Part shown: piece by piece, positions 25,185-32,917 of the stretch
Numbering within the stretch: position 1 is the first letter of the stretch
Layout of the letters: each line of letters opens with the position of its first letter
Assembly (NCBI RefSeq): GCF_035918235.1
Contig: NZ_CP109485.1
Coordinates: 1,116,001-1,180,000, forward strand
Reading direction: 5' to 3'
Source: Streptomyces sp. NBC_01445
GTDB taxonomy: Bacteria; Actinomycetota; Actinomycetes; Streptomycetales; Streptomycetaceae
DNA: 64,000 nt
The notes under the pieces: model-generated
The model's database searches: none
The model's input: only the letters and a program-made list of their open reading frames with translations
What the model was told of the DNA's origin: nothing
Position numbers and translations under genes: made by a program

Positions 25185-26057
25185 CTAGGCGGGCGGTACG
25201 ACGGCCACGGGACAGGGCGCATGGTGCATCACGGCATGCGCGACGGACCCGATCCGGGACCCGACGGCCGAACGTCGGGCGCGGCGGCCCACGACCACCA
25301 GCTGGGCCCCCGCCGCCGACGCGAGAAGGACCTGGCCGGCGCTGCCGATCTCGACGTGCTCCACCACCGGCACGTCGGGATACCGCGTGCGCAGCGATTC
25401 GAGCGCCTCGCCGAGCGCCTTCTTCTCGTACGGCTCCATGCCGCCGGCCTCGTCGAGCAGCCTCAGCGAGGCAGGGCTGTACGCGTACAGGGGCGGCAGT
25501 GTCCACGCGCGGACGACCCTCAGCGTCGCGCCGCGGGCGGAGGCGGTGGCGAAGGCGAACTCGAGGACCGCGCGGCTGTCCTCGGGCGCGCCCTCCTGGC
25601 CGACGACGATCTCGCGGCCCGCCGCCTCCGGTTCGGCGCGGTCGTCGGCCCTGACCAGGACGACGGCCCGCGCCGACTCGGCGATGACCTGCTGCCCGAC
25701 CGACCCGACCAGGAAGCCGACGAGCGCACCGTGTCCGCGGGAGCCGAGGACGAGGAACTCCGCGTCGGCCGCGGCGCCGAGGAGCGCGGGAACGGCTTCG
25801 TCGGACGGGGACTCGACCGACAGCGCCAGCTGGGGGTGGCCGCCGGCCACGGCGCGCCCGGCCTCGTCGGCCACACTTGTGGCCCACTCGGCCTGCGCCG
25901 CGAGATCGGGCGCGGACGCCGCCACGTCCGGCAGCGGGGACCAGGCGTGCAGCAGGCGCAGCCCGTATCCGCGGCGCACCGCTTCGCGCGCAGCCCACGC
26001 CGCCGCGGCCGAGCTCTCCGGCGATCCGTCCACTCCCGCGGTGATCCAGCGGTCCAT
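25185..26057 (-). CDS. universal stress protein, two tandem USP domains
   Basis: The 290-residue cytoplasmic protein has two USP domains in tandem. The first opens ITAGVDGSPESSAAAAWAAR and ends near LVLGSRGHGALVGFLVGSVG, the ATP-binding G-x2-G-x9-GS pattern. The second starts at EIVVGQEGAPEDSRAVLEFA and closes with VVVGRRARRSAVGSRIGSVA; its glycine pattern is less complete. Tandem USPs are common in actinomycetes and take part in dormancy and stress responses. It is convergent with the ferredoxin gene. Confidence 0.9.
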   Translation of the reverse strand: MDRWITAGVDGSPESSAAAAWAAREAVRRGYGLRLLHAWSPLPDVAASAPDLAAQAEWATSVADEAGRAVAGGHPQLALSVESPSDEAVPALLGAAADAEFLVLGSRGHGALVGFLVGSVGQQVIAESARAVVLVRADDRAEPEAAGREIVVGQEGAPEDSRAVLEFAFATASARGATLRVVRAWTLPPLYAYSPASLRLLDEAGGMEPYEKKALGEALESLRTRYPDVPVVEHVEIGSAGQVLLASAAGAQLVVVGRRARRSAVGSRIGSVAHAVMHHAPCPVAVVPPA

Positions 26058-26130
26058 GCGCCTGCCTCTCCGTCGCAGATCAGGTCCCGACCAGTGTGCG
26101 TCAGCGAGGCGGACAACACGTCAGAACCAG

Positions 26131-27402
26131 CTAGGTGCCGCCGCGTGCGGCGCCGGTGGGTGCCGTGACCGCGTCGCCGAGGTACCGCGCCCAGCCACCC
26201 GCGGGTACCTCTCCGACCTCCAGCGAGCGGAGCCGGTCGAGCACGTTCGGATCCTGGGCGTCCAGCCAGTCGACGAACTGCCGGAAGGAGACGAGGCGTA
26301 CGTCCTTCTTGCCGGCGATCTCCTTGAGCGCGGCCTCGACGGCGTCCATGTAGATCCCGCCGTTCCAGTCCTCGAAGTGGTTGCCGACGAAGAACGGCGC
26401 CCGGTTCGTCTCGTACGCCCTCTTGAAGCCCGCGAGGTACGACTCGATGGCCTGCTGGCGCCAGCCCGCGTAGTTGTAGGACGGCCCTCGCGTGGAGTTC
26501 TTCGACTGGTTGGCCAGGATGTTGTAGTCCATCGAGAGAACCTCGAAGGTGTGGCCGGGGAACGGGATGGCCTGGAGCGGCAGATCCCACAGGCCCTGCC
26601 GCTTCTCGGGCCAGCGCTGCACGCCGCCGGGGGACGAGGCGTCGTAGCGCCAGCCGAGCTCGCGGGCGGTGGGCAGCAGGTTGTCCCGTCCGAGCAGGCA
26701 GGGCGTGCGGCCGCCGATGAGTTCCTTGTCGTAGTCGAACGGCAGGGGGTCGTGGTCGTGCCAACCCGTGTTCGTACGCCAGGTCTTGATGAACCAGCTC
26801 GCCTGCTCGATCTCGCTGTACCACTGCGCGGGCGTCCAGTTCGCCACGGAACCGGAGCCGGCGCAGAAGTGGCCGTTGAAGTGCGTGCCGATCTCGTGGC
26901 CGTCGAGCCACGCCTGCCGGGTGTACTTCAGCGTCTCCTTGAGGTGCTCGTCGGTGAGATACCCGACGTCGGAGGCGCCCACGGGGTTGTTGGGCGGGTC
27001 GTAGAGCCGCTTCTTCGACTCGGGCAGGAGGTACAGGCCCGACAGGAAGAACGTCATGTGGGCGCCGTGGGTCTCGGCCAGTTCGAGGAAGCGCGGGAAG
27101 AGGCCTTTGCCGACCTCGCCCGCACCGTCCCAGGAAAAGATCACGAACTGCGGTGGCGTCTGGCCGGGTTCGAGGGGGAAGGGCGACTCGGGCTGGTTCG
27201 GCTGCTTGCCGGTGTACGCCGTCGATCCGTCACCGATCAGCCGTGGAGCGGCCTTCCCGCCCAGGTCGGGGGCCCGGCCGGGGCCCGCGGGCGGGCGGGC
27301 CGTGTCGTTGCCCATCCCGCATCCGGCGAGGCCCGCGGCAGCGGCGCCAAGGCCGATCCCGAGTCCCAGACCCACGGCTCCTCTGCGGCTGATCTCACTC
27401 AT
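26131..27402 (-). CDS. Tat-exported lipoprotein, polysaccharide-deacetylase-like
   Basis: The 423-residue protein has a twin-arginine signal (SEISRRGAVGLGLGIG) running into a lipobox LAGC, so it is a Tat-exported lipoprotein. The mature part resembles the NodB/polysaccharide-deacetylase barrel: FVIFSWDGAGEVGKGLFPRF, then HMTFFLSGLYLL, DGHEIGTHFNGHFC with its metal-type histidines, and a late FVGNHFEDWNGGIYMDAVEA. The substrate is not predictable and the catalytic Asp pattern is not classical. ATG 27402 was chosen; ATG 27408 is two codons upstream. Confidence 0.75.
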   Translation of the reverse strand: MSEISRRGAVGLGLGIGLGAAAAGLAGCGMGNDTARPPAGPGRAPDLGGKAAPRLIGDGSTAYTGKQPNQPESPFPLEPGQTPPQFVIFSWDGAGEVGKGLFPRFLELAETHGAHMTFFLSGLYLLPESKKRLYDPPNNPVGASDVGYLTDEHLKETLKYTRQAWLDGHEIGTHFNGHFCAGSGSVANWTPAQWYSEIEQASWFIKTWRTNTGWHDHDPLPFDYDKELIGGRTPCLLGRDNLLPTARELGWRYDASSPGGVQRWPEKRQGLWDLPLQAIPFPGHTFEVLSMDYNILANQSKNSTRGPSYNYAGWRQQAIESYLAGFKRAYETNRAPFFVGNHFEDWNGGIYMDAVEAALKEIAGKKDVRLVSFRQFVDWLDAQDPNVLDRLRSLEVGEVPAGGWARYLGDAVTAPTGAARGGT

Positions 27403-27530
27403 CGGCATCCCAACCCGCGTCCGCGAAGGACACGTTGCGCGGCCCCCTGACGACACACGCACCGTAAGTCGGATAAGCACACAATTAGTTCATTTAGGTC
27501 GGCGCGGCGGGCAAAGCGCTGTCGAAAGGG

Positions 27531-28952
27531 TCAGCTCTGGCCCGGGTCGCCGACGACCTTCCCCGGGTTGAACAGGTCCAGCGGATCAAGGGTGTTCTTC
27601 ACCGCGCGCTGCACCGCACAGACCTCGGGACCGAGTTCCCGCCGCATGCCGCCCCGCTTGAGCAGGCCGACGCCGTGCTCACCGGTGACGGTGCCGCCCG
27701 CGGCGACCGCGGCGCCGAGCAGTTCCTCGAACGCCGCCTGCGCCGCGCGGCGCGCCTCGGTGTCCCCGGGCGGGGTGATCAGGAGCGGGTGGAGGTTGCC
27801 GTCCCCGGCGTGCGCGATGGTCGCGATCCGCACCCCGTGCCGCTGCCCGATCTCCTCGACGGTGGCGAGCATGGCGGGCACGGCCGAGCGCGGTACGCAG
27901 ATGTCCTCGGTGAGCACGGGCCCCAGGCGTTCGAGCGCCGGGTAGGCGAGCCTGCGGACGTCGAACAAGGCTTCGGCCTCGACGGCGTCGGTGGACTGTT
28001 CGGCCCAGAGTGCTCCCGCGTCCGCGAACGCCTCGGCGACTGCAGCAGCCTCCGCCGCCCCCGCGTCGCCCGGCGCGTCGATCCGCGCGAGGAGCAGGGC
28101 GGCGGCGCCGGGCTCGATCCCGAGGTGCTTCCAGTCCTCGACGGCCTGCATGCAGTGCCGGTCGAGGAGTTCCAGGGCGGCGGGCTGGAGGCCGCGCCGG
28201 GTGGTGAGCGCGACGGCGGCACCCGCCGCGACGAGGCCGTCGAAGGCGCCGACGACGGTGCGGGGTTCGGCGGCGGGCGCGGGTCGAAGGCGCAGCGTGA
28301 TCTCGGTGATCACTCCGAAGGTGCCCTCCGAGCCGACGAACAGGCCGGTCAGGTCGTAGCCGCTGACACCTTTCGTGGTGCGCCGCCCGAACCGGACGCG
28401 GGTGCCGTACTCGCCCGCGGGCCCGCCCATCACGGCTTCGAGGCCGAGGACGTAGTCACGGGTGACGCCGTACTTGAGGCAGCACAGGCCGCCGGCGTTG
28501 GTGGAGACGTTGCCGCCGATGGTCGACCAGGGGGCGCTGGCGGGGTCCGGCGGGTACCAGAGGCCGTGCTCGGCGACGGCCGCCTTCAGATCGTTGTTGA
28601 CGACACCTGGCTGTACGACGGCGAGCAGGTTCTCGGTGTCGATCTCCAGGATGCGGTTCATCCGCGAGAGGTCGAGGACCAGGCAGCCGTCGGTGGCGTT
28701 CGCGCCGCCCGAGAGCCCGGTGCCGGCGCCACGGGTCACGACGGGTACGGACAGCGCGGCACAGGCGCGCACCACCTGCTGTACTTCGCCGGCGTCCGTC
28801 ACCCGGACCGCCGCGAGCGCTCGGCCCACCAGCGCCCATTCCGCGTCGTCGTGGCTGAGCCCGGACAGCACGTCGCCGTCCTCGATCAGCGTGAGGCCGG
28901 GCAGCGCCTTGGCCAGGTCGTTCAGGAGCTCGCGGTCGGGTGCCGTATCGAT
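27531..28952 (-). CDS. FAD-linked oxidase, GlcD/D-lactate dehydrogenase type
   Basis: This FAD enzyme oxidises 2-hydroxyacids such as glycolate or D-lactate. The PCMH FAD domain is clear: VPVVTRGAGTGLSGGANATD, then STIGGNVSTNAGGLCCLKYG and GLFVGSEGTFGVITEITLRL. The C-terminal substrate domain holds IATIAHAGDGNLHPL and TVTGEHGVGLLKRG. The coding sequence continues upstream of GTG 28871: LLNDLAKALPGLTLIEDGDV fits the family N-terminus. The only good ribosome site there, AGGAGA, is seven bases before an ATC at 28952. I set the start there with low certainty. Confidence 0.85.
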   Translation of the reverse strand: MDTAPDRELLNDLAKALPGLTLIEDGDVLSGLSHDDAEWALVGRALAAVRVTDAGEVQQVVRACAALSVPVVTRGAGTGLSGGANATDGCLVLDLSRMNRILEIDTENLLAVVQPGVVNNDLKAAVAEHGLWYPPDPASAPWSTIGGNVSTNAGGLCCLKYGVTRDYVLGLEAVMGGPAGEYGTRVRFGRRTTKGVSGYDLTGLFVGSEGTFGVITEITLRLRPAPAAEPRTVVGAFDGLVAAGAAVALTTRRGLQPAALELLDRHCMQAVEDWKHLGIEPGAAALLLARIDAPGDAGAAEAAAVAEAFADAGALWAEQSTDAVEAEALFDVRRLAYPALERLGPVLTEDICVPRSAVPAMLATVEEIGQRHGVRIATIAHAGDGNLHPLLITPPGDTEARRAAQAAFEELLGAAVAAGGTVTGEHGVGLLKRGGMRRELGPEVCAVQRAVKNTLDPLDLFNPGKVVGDPGQS

Positions 28953-28983
28953 GTCGCCGTCTCCTCGCGCGAGAACCGTTCGA

Positions 28984-29436
28984 TTACGGTCGCAGTCTAA
29001 AGACGGCCCTGATCCACTTCCCGACCGGTACCCGCTCCACGATGACCTCCGCGGCGAGCGCGTGGACGATCTCGAGACCGTGCCCGCCGATGCGCCCGGG
29101 ATCCCTGACGAAGAGACGGGGCACGGCGGCGCTGCTGTCGTAGACGGTGACGGCCACCTCGTCCTTCGATCCCTCGAGATCGAGGACGTACGGTCCGTGG
29201 CTGTGGCGGTCGGCGTTGGTGACGAGCTCGCTGACCAGGAGCAGCAGATCGCCGCGGGACCTGGCGTCGATCAGGGCGCACCACTCCGACCGCAGCTGCT
29301 CGAGGAACACCTCGGCGAAGGCGCGCGCGTCGGCGATGCAGCCCGGCTCTCCGGTGTACTGCGTCGCCCGGCGCAGTGGCTCGACGGGGTCGGCAGCACC
29401 GGTCGGCATCAAGGCTCCGTCCAGGTACTCGGTCAT
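28984..29436 (-). CDS. ATP-binding protein, anti-sigma/RsbW-type HATPase
   Basis: The 150-residue protein is one GHKL ATPase domain of the RsbW/anti-sigma kinase type: LLLLVSELVTNADRHSHGPY is the N-box and RDPGRIGGHGLEIVHALAAE the G1-G2 region. These proteins phosphorylate anti-sigma antagonists in streptomycete stress and differentiation switches. There is no sigma factor or antagonist gene alongside, so it is an orphan. Its stop is 31 bases before the predicted start of the FAD oxidase, so the two may be co-transcribed. Confidence 0.85.
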   Translation of the reverse strand: MTEYLDGALMPTGAADPVEPLRRATQYTGEPGCIADARAFAEVFLEQLRSEWCALIDARSRGDLLLLVSELVTNADRHSHGPYVLDLEGSKDEVAVTVYDSSAAVPRLFVRDPGRIGGHGLEIVHALAAEVIVERVPVGKWIRAVFRLRP

Positions 29437-29522
29437 GCGGTTCTCTCAATGGGATCGGTCGGCACAGTAACTCCCCTGCAGACCTCCTGATACCCAGTGG
29501 CGCGTGCGGCAGTCATAACCGG

Positions 29523-29557
29523 CCGGAACGGGCGGCTCGGCGCGCCGCCCGTTCCGG
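29523..29557 (-). terminator. terminator of the I36 operon
   Basis: A perfect 14-bp inverted repeat (29523-29536 and 29544-29557) with a 7-base loop lies 18 bases beyond the stop of the last gene of the leftward three-gene operon 29575-30918. Confidence 0.75.
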
Positions 29558-29574
29558 TCCCGCGGTGCGCGAGG

Positions 29575-29952
29575 TCAGCAGCTCATTTTCCACGTGTGGG
29601 AGTCGCCGCTGTCATTGCCCCAGCTGTTGGAGGCAATCTCCTGGCCCGGGGCGAGACAGACGGTGCCGAGACCGACGAGGCCCGGGTTCTCGTAGACCTG
29701 TACGTGGTCCTTGATACCGGGGCCCGAAATGCCATGGTTCGCCCAGGAGGAGTCCTGGTCCTGGATGGGGTCCTCCCAGTCGTGGTCGTCGCCCGACCAG
29801 TTGGTGCGCTGACCGCCGAAGTCCGCGTCCGTCCAGGCGCAGAACTGGCCGCTGGGGCACGAGGCGCCGAAGGCGGCGGACGAGGTGGCGACGGCACCGC
29901 CGAGGGCGAGGGCCACGGCCGCGAGGAGCGCGGCGGCGTTCTTGATGATCAC
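29575..29952 (-). CDS. secreted peptidase inhibitor family I36 protein
   Basis: The 125-residue product has a Sec signal peptide (AAALLAAVALALGGAVATSS) and a small cysteine-containing domain: CPSGQFCAWTDADFGGQRTN, HVQVYENPGL and the closing WKMSC. This is the crystallin-like fold of metallopeptidase inhibitor family I36 (SMPI type). It is secreted and probably inhibits a metalloprotease. GTG 29952 follows an AGAGAAAGAG run. It is the last of three genes: inhibitor, lipoprotein, inhibitor. Confidence 0.85.
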   Translation of the reverse strand: MIIKNAAALLAAVALALGGAVATSSAAFGASCPSGQFCAWTDADFGGQRTNWSGDDHDWEDPIQDQDSSWANHGISGPGIKDHVQVYENPGLVGLGTVCLAPGQEIASNSWGNDSGDSHTWKMSC

Positions 29953-29969
29953 TGTGTCTCTTTCTCTTG

Positions 29970-30518
29970 CTACGGAGTCCGTGGCTGGTCGGTGAGGAGG
30001 TGGCTCGCGCGGGTCAGGGCGCGCGCCCGAAGGCGCTGCCAGTCGGCGATTTCGGTGCGGTGTCCGGCCCGGACCGAGGCGAGGCCGGTCTTGCGGTAGG
30101 CCGCTTCGGGCTTGAGGTTGTTGACGACGGTCGAGACCCGGAACCAGCGGCGCTGGTCGCCGTAGAGGGCGCGCTGCGCCGAGGCCAGGCAGCCGTCGGT
30201 GTGGGCGCGCACGGAGTATCCGGTCGGCAGTCTCAGGGAGAGTTCCGTGCGTCCGGCGCCGAAGAGGGCGTCGGCCAGATGTTCCTCCTGGGCCTTCGTG
30301 CCGGGCCGCCTGCCGGGGCGCGGCGGGGTGAGTCCCCGCGCGGTGAGGCAGCGGTCGGTCAGGAGCTGGGTGGCGGCCTTGACGGTGTCGTCCGGGGAGA
30401 GTGCGGGCCCGGAGTCCGGGGCCGCACAACCGGTGACGAGCAGTCCGGCCAGGGACAGTGGGCCGAGCACGGTGAGCGCCAGGAGCGGCCGTGCCCAGGG
30501 GCGCGGTCGGTGGGTCAT
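29970..30518 (-). CDS. lipoprotein of unknown function between two I36 genes
   Basis: The 182-residue product has a signal peptide with the lipobox LVTGC, so it is a surface lipoprotein. The mature part has a polar alpha-beta look: DTVKAATQLLTDRCLTARG, then LSLRLPTGYSVRAHTDGCLA. It has no recognised motif; the two cysteines after the lipid-bound one could pair. The ATG at 30518 is seven bases after the preceding inhibitor gene, so co-expression is almost certain. A role in holding or sensing the secreted inhibitors is a guess. Confidence 0.7.
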   Translation of the reverse strand: MTHRPRPWARPLLALTVLGPLSLAGLLVTGCAAPDSGPALSPDDTVKAATQLLTDRCLTARGLTPPRPGRRPGTKAQEEHLADALFGAGRTELSLRLPTGYSVRAHTDGCLASAQRALYGDQRRWFRVSTVVNNLKPEAAYRKTGLASVRAGHRTEIADWQRLRARALTRASHLLTDQPRTP

Positions 30519-30525
30519 CGGCCGA

Positions 30526-30918
30526 TCAGCCCGCTTCGCATCCCATCTTGTTGTCGCTGATGCCGTCGAACTTGGTGGCCCACGCCTCCCAGTTCTCGTC
30601 GTAGTCGTCCTTGCGGATCTCGCGGTAGAGGCAGCTGTTCCCCGGTCCGTAGCTGATCGCGTAGACCGTGCCGTCGACGCGGGAGTCGAAGGAGTAGGCG
30701 TGGCGCTGGGTGCCGTTCTCCGCCTCGGCATAGCCGGGTGGCGCGTAGCACCAGGCCTGGCCGTGCTGGCCCGCCTCGGTCCAGAAGCAGACCTGTCCGG
30801 GGCCCGCGGCGCGTACGGAACCGGCCGGCGCGGTGGCGACGGCGGTCGGTGCGGCGAGGGTCAGCGCGGCGGCGACGCCGGCGAGAGCGGTGGTGAGCAA
30901 GGTGGTGCTGCGGCGCAT
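30526..30918 (-). CDS. secreted peptidase inhibitor family I36 protein (second copy)
   Basis: ATG 30918 has CGGAG eight bases upstream and gives 130 residues with a Sec signal peptide (LLTTALAGVAAALTLAAPTA). The mature domain resembles the neighbouring I36 protein: GQVCFWTEAGQHGQAWCYAP, then GTVYAISYGPGNSCLYREIR and the closing NKMGCEAG. The two copies are clearly divergent, so the duplication is not recent. It heads the operon with the lipoprotein and second inhibitor. Confidence 0.8.
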   Translation of the reverse strand: MRRSTTLLTTALAGVAAALTLAAPTAVATAPAGSVRAAGPGQVCFWTEAGQHGQAWCYAPPGYAEAENGTQRHAYSFDSRVDGTVYAISYGPGNSCLYREIRKDDYDENWEAWATKFDGISDNKMGCEAG

Positions 30919-31035
30919 TCGAGCGGCTCCGAAAGTGTGGTGACGACGCTGTGCATGACCACAATCCCCCGGCATTTACGCAGGTAAGCGCGGCGCCACT
31001 CGTACCGGCTACTAGTCATATCGGCGCCGCGCCGA

Positions 31036-31452
31036 TCATGCGTGTGGCACGAGCGCGGCCCTGGACGCGCGGGTGCGCTGCATCCGCAGGGAGTCGATCG
31101 ACTCGGCGAGGAACTCGTATTCCGTGGTGTCGTCGCGAGTGATCAGCCGGACGAGTTTTCCGTCGGCGAGTTCCTCGGCCACTTGTTCCTGCCGCTCGAT
31201 ATCACCGCACCAGTCGCGCAGCGCTTCGGGGACATCGGGGACGGTGTCGGCGACCGGGGCAATGGCGTGTTCGGGGAAATGCGGATTGCCGGGGCGCGGA
31301 TCGAGCCGTTCGGCTATCCAGGAGGCGCGGTCGCGCAGCCACCACATCGCGAGCGGCAGAGTGGGCGCGCGGTACGTGCCGAGCGGTACGCCGACGCGCT
31401 GACCGCCGCAGATTCCGTAGGCGGTGACATGGCACAGGAATTCCTCGTGCAC
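31036..31452 (-). CDS. conserved-looking hypothetical protein (138 aa)
   Basis: GTG 31452 has a GGGGGAGAG ribosome site. The 138-residue product has no signal peptide or membrane span. Its body reads PLAMWWLRDRASWIAERLDP and DGKLVRLITRDDTTEYEFLA, with an acidic middle (VADTVPDVPEALRDWCGDIE). The composition is that of a globular soluble protein. I do not recognise the family. It is divergent from the DinB-type gene and appears monocistronic. Confidence 0.6.
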   Translation of the reverse strand: MHEEFLCHVTAYGICGGQRVGVPLGTYRAPTLPLAMWWLRDRASWIAERLDPRPGNPHFPEHAIAPVADTVPDVPEALRDWCGDIERQEQVAEELADGKLVRLITRDDTTEYEFLAESIDSLRMQRTRASRAALVPHA

Positions 31453-31722
31453 GCTCTCCCCCGTCGCTCGTTCGCCGCCCTGCGGGCCTCACTTTCATTC
31501 CGTGCGTTGCGCGTGGTCCGTTCGGGTGCGCCGGGTCAGGACCGGCGAAATGATCTATTGGTCGGGCGCCATTCAACTTCCTCAGAAGACGAGTATCGGC
31601 ACTTCCGACGCGCTGTCACCATGCCTTTCTGGCCAGTCTCCTGGCATATTCAGGGCCCCGAATGGCCGGAATGGAACGGGTGCGCGGGTGTGAAATCGCC
31701 TCCATCGAGGAAGCAGCACGTC

Positions 31723-32232
31723 ATGCACTCCAAGGACGTTCTCACCGACGCGTTCGGACGGATCCACGAAACGGTTCACTCGGCAGTGGAAGATCTTTCC
31801 GCCGAGGAACTCAACACCCGGCTCAATGACGACTCGAACTCGATCGCGTGGCTGATCTGGCACCTGTCACGCGTGCAGGACAATCACATTTCCGACGCCT
31901 TCCAGACCGATCAGGTCTGGCTCGCCGACGGCTGGGTCGACCGCCTCGATCTTGCCCTGCCACCCTCCGACACGGGGTACGGCCACAGCGACAAACAGGT
32001 CGCCAAAGTGCACGTCCTGTCGGCCGATCTGCTGCTCGGCTACTTCGACGCAGTGCACGAGCACACCCTCGCCCACGTGGCAGAACTGAGCGACGCGGAT
32101 CTGGACCAGGTGATCGACGACACCTGGTCGCCGCCGGTCACGCTGGGCGTGCGCCTGGTGAGCGTCATCTCGGACGATCTCCAGCACTCCGGGCAGGCCG
32201 CCTATGTGCGCGGGATTCTCGAACGCCTCTGA
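31723..32232 (+). CDS. DinB/DUF664 (mycothiol transferase-like) protein
   Basis: The 169-residue protein is a DinB four-helix bundle of the DUF664 group: DAFGRIHETVHSAVEDLSAE, AWLIWHLSRVQDNHI with metal-type histidines, and a late SDDLQHSGQAAYVRGILE. Actinobacterial relatives add mycothiol to electrophiles such as maleylpyruvate, so a thiol-transfer detoxification role is possible but unproved. ATG 31723 follows a GAGGAAG ribosome site. A strong bidirectional terminator lies downstream. Confidence 0.85.
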   Translation: MHSKDVLTDAFGRIHETVHSAVEDLSAEELNTRLNDDSNSIAWLIWHLSRVQDNHISDAFQTDQVWLADGWVDRLDLALPPSDTGYGHSDKQVAKVHVLSADLLLGYFDAVHEHTLAHVAELSDADLDQVIDDTWSPPVTLGVRLVSVISDDLQHSGQAAYVRGILERL

Positions 32233-32350
32233 AACCCGGTGCGCACCCCGTGTGAATCGGGCGCACCCAGTCACTGTGTTCGCACGCTTCCAGCCATCGG
32301 AACGACGCAGTCCACTACGAGAGGAACCCCGCACAGGACTGACGGCTCCT

Positions 32351-32411
32351 GCGCGGAGGGGCCGCCGGCCACTCCCTACCCACGCCCAGGCCGGCGGCCC
32401 CGTATCCGCGC
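32351..32411. terminator. long bidirectional terminator hairpin
   Basis: A perfect 13-bp stem (32358-32370 and 32389-32401) with an 18-base loop is extended by a 7-bp outer stem (32351-32357 and 32405-32411) across a 3-base bulge. It lies just beyond the end of the leftward DUF1905 gene (32421) and 120 bases after the rightward DinB gene. Confidence 0.75.
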
Positions 32412-32420
32412 TCCCCGGAG

Positions 32421-32708
32421 TCAGCCCTCCAGCCGCTCCTCGAGCCGGATCGTGACGCGCTCCCCCGCCTCCTTGCCGATCGCCTTGCGCACATCGGCCT
32501 TGACAGGCAGCTTGTGGCGGCCGTCCCCCAGAGCCATGAACGAGCTCCGGAACGGGTGTCCGTCGACCGTGCCCCTGACCTTGACCAGACCGCGCGTCCC
32601 GAAGAAGGCGGCTGATTCGGGCCATACGACATAGGTCCAGCCGCCGTCACTCGGGCTCTTCTCCAGGACGGCGCCGAACTCCTCGTTCAGGCTGCTGGAC
32701 GTGCTCAT
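32421..32708 (-). CDS. DUF1905 domain protein
   Basis: The 95-residue protein is essentially one DUF1905 domain: [20 protein letters not shown], then [40 protein letters not shown] and the closing [17 protein letters not shown]. The fold is a small beta-barrel often found beside or fused to YdeI/OmpD-associated domains. Its biochemical role is unknown. It is a single gene, divergent from the chitinase. Confidence 0.85.
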   Translation of the reverse strand: MSTSSSLNEEFGAVLEKSPSDGGWTYVVWPESAAFFGTRGLVKVRGTVDGHPFRSSFMALGDGRHKLPVKADVRKAIGKEAGERVTIRLEERLEG

Positions 32709-32825
32709 ATCTGCCTCCTCGGACGTCTTCCGACATCACTGAAGACCTTCCGCACGCACGGAACTCATCGCACCCGAGAGCCCTCCGCATCGACGCCGGC
32801 GCACACCCCGACAACGGTTGAGGTC

Positions 32826-32854
32826 TTGACAACTCGATTGGTCTGGACCAGCTT
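32826..32854 (+). promoter_or_regulatory. chitinase promoter with DasR-type dre site
   Basis: A -35 TTGACA (32826-32831) is followed by the palindrome TGGTCTGGACCA (32839-32850) inside the promoter spacer. The known DasR operator of Streptomyces chitinase genes is centred on TGGTCTAGACCA, so this copy differs at one position. It predicts repression by DasR and release by aminosugar phosphates. Confidence 0.8.
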
Positions 32855-32917
32855 TGGGCCCTACAGCGGTGGCCACCGTTCACTCCCGCCCCCTTCACTC
32901 CCCACCGGAGGCAGTAA

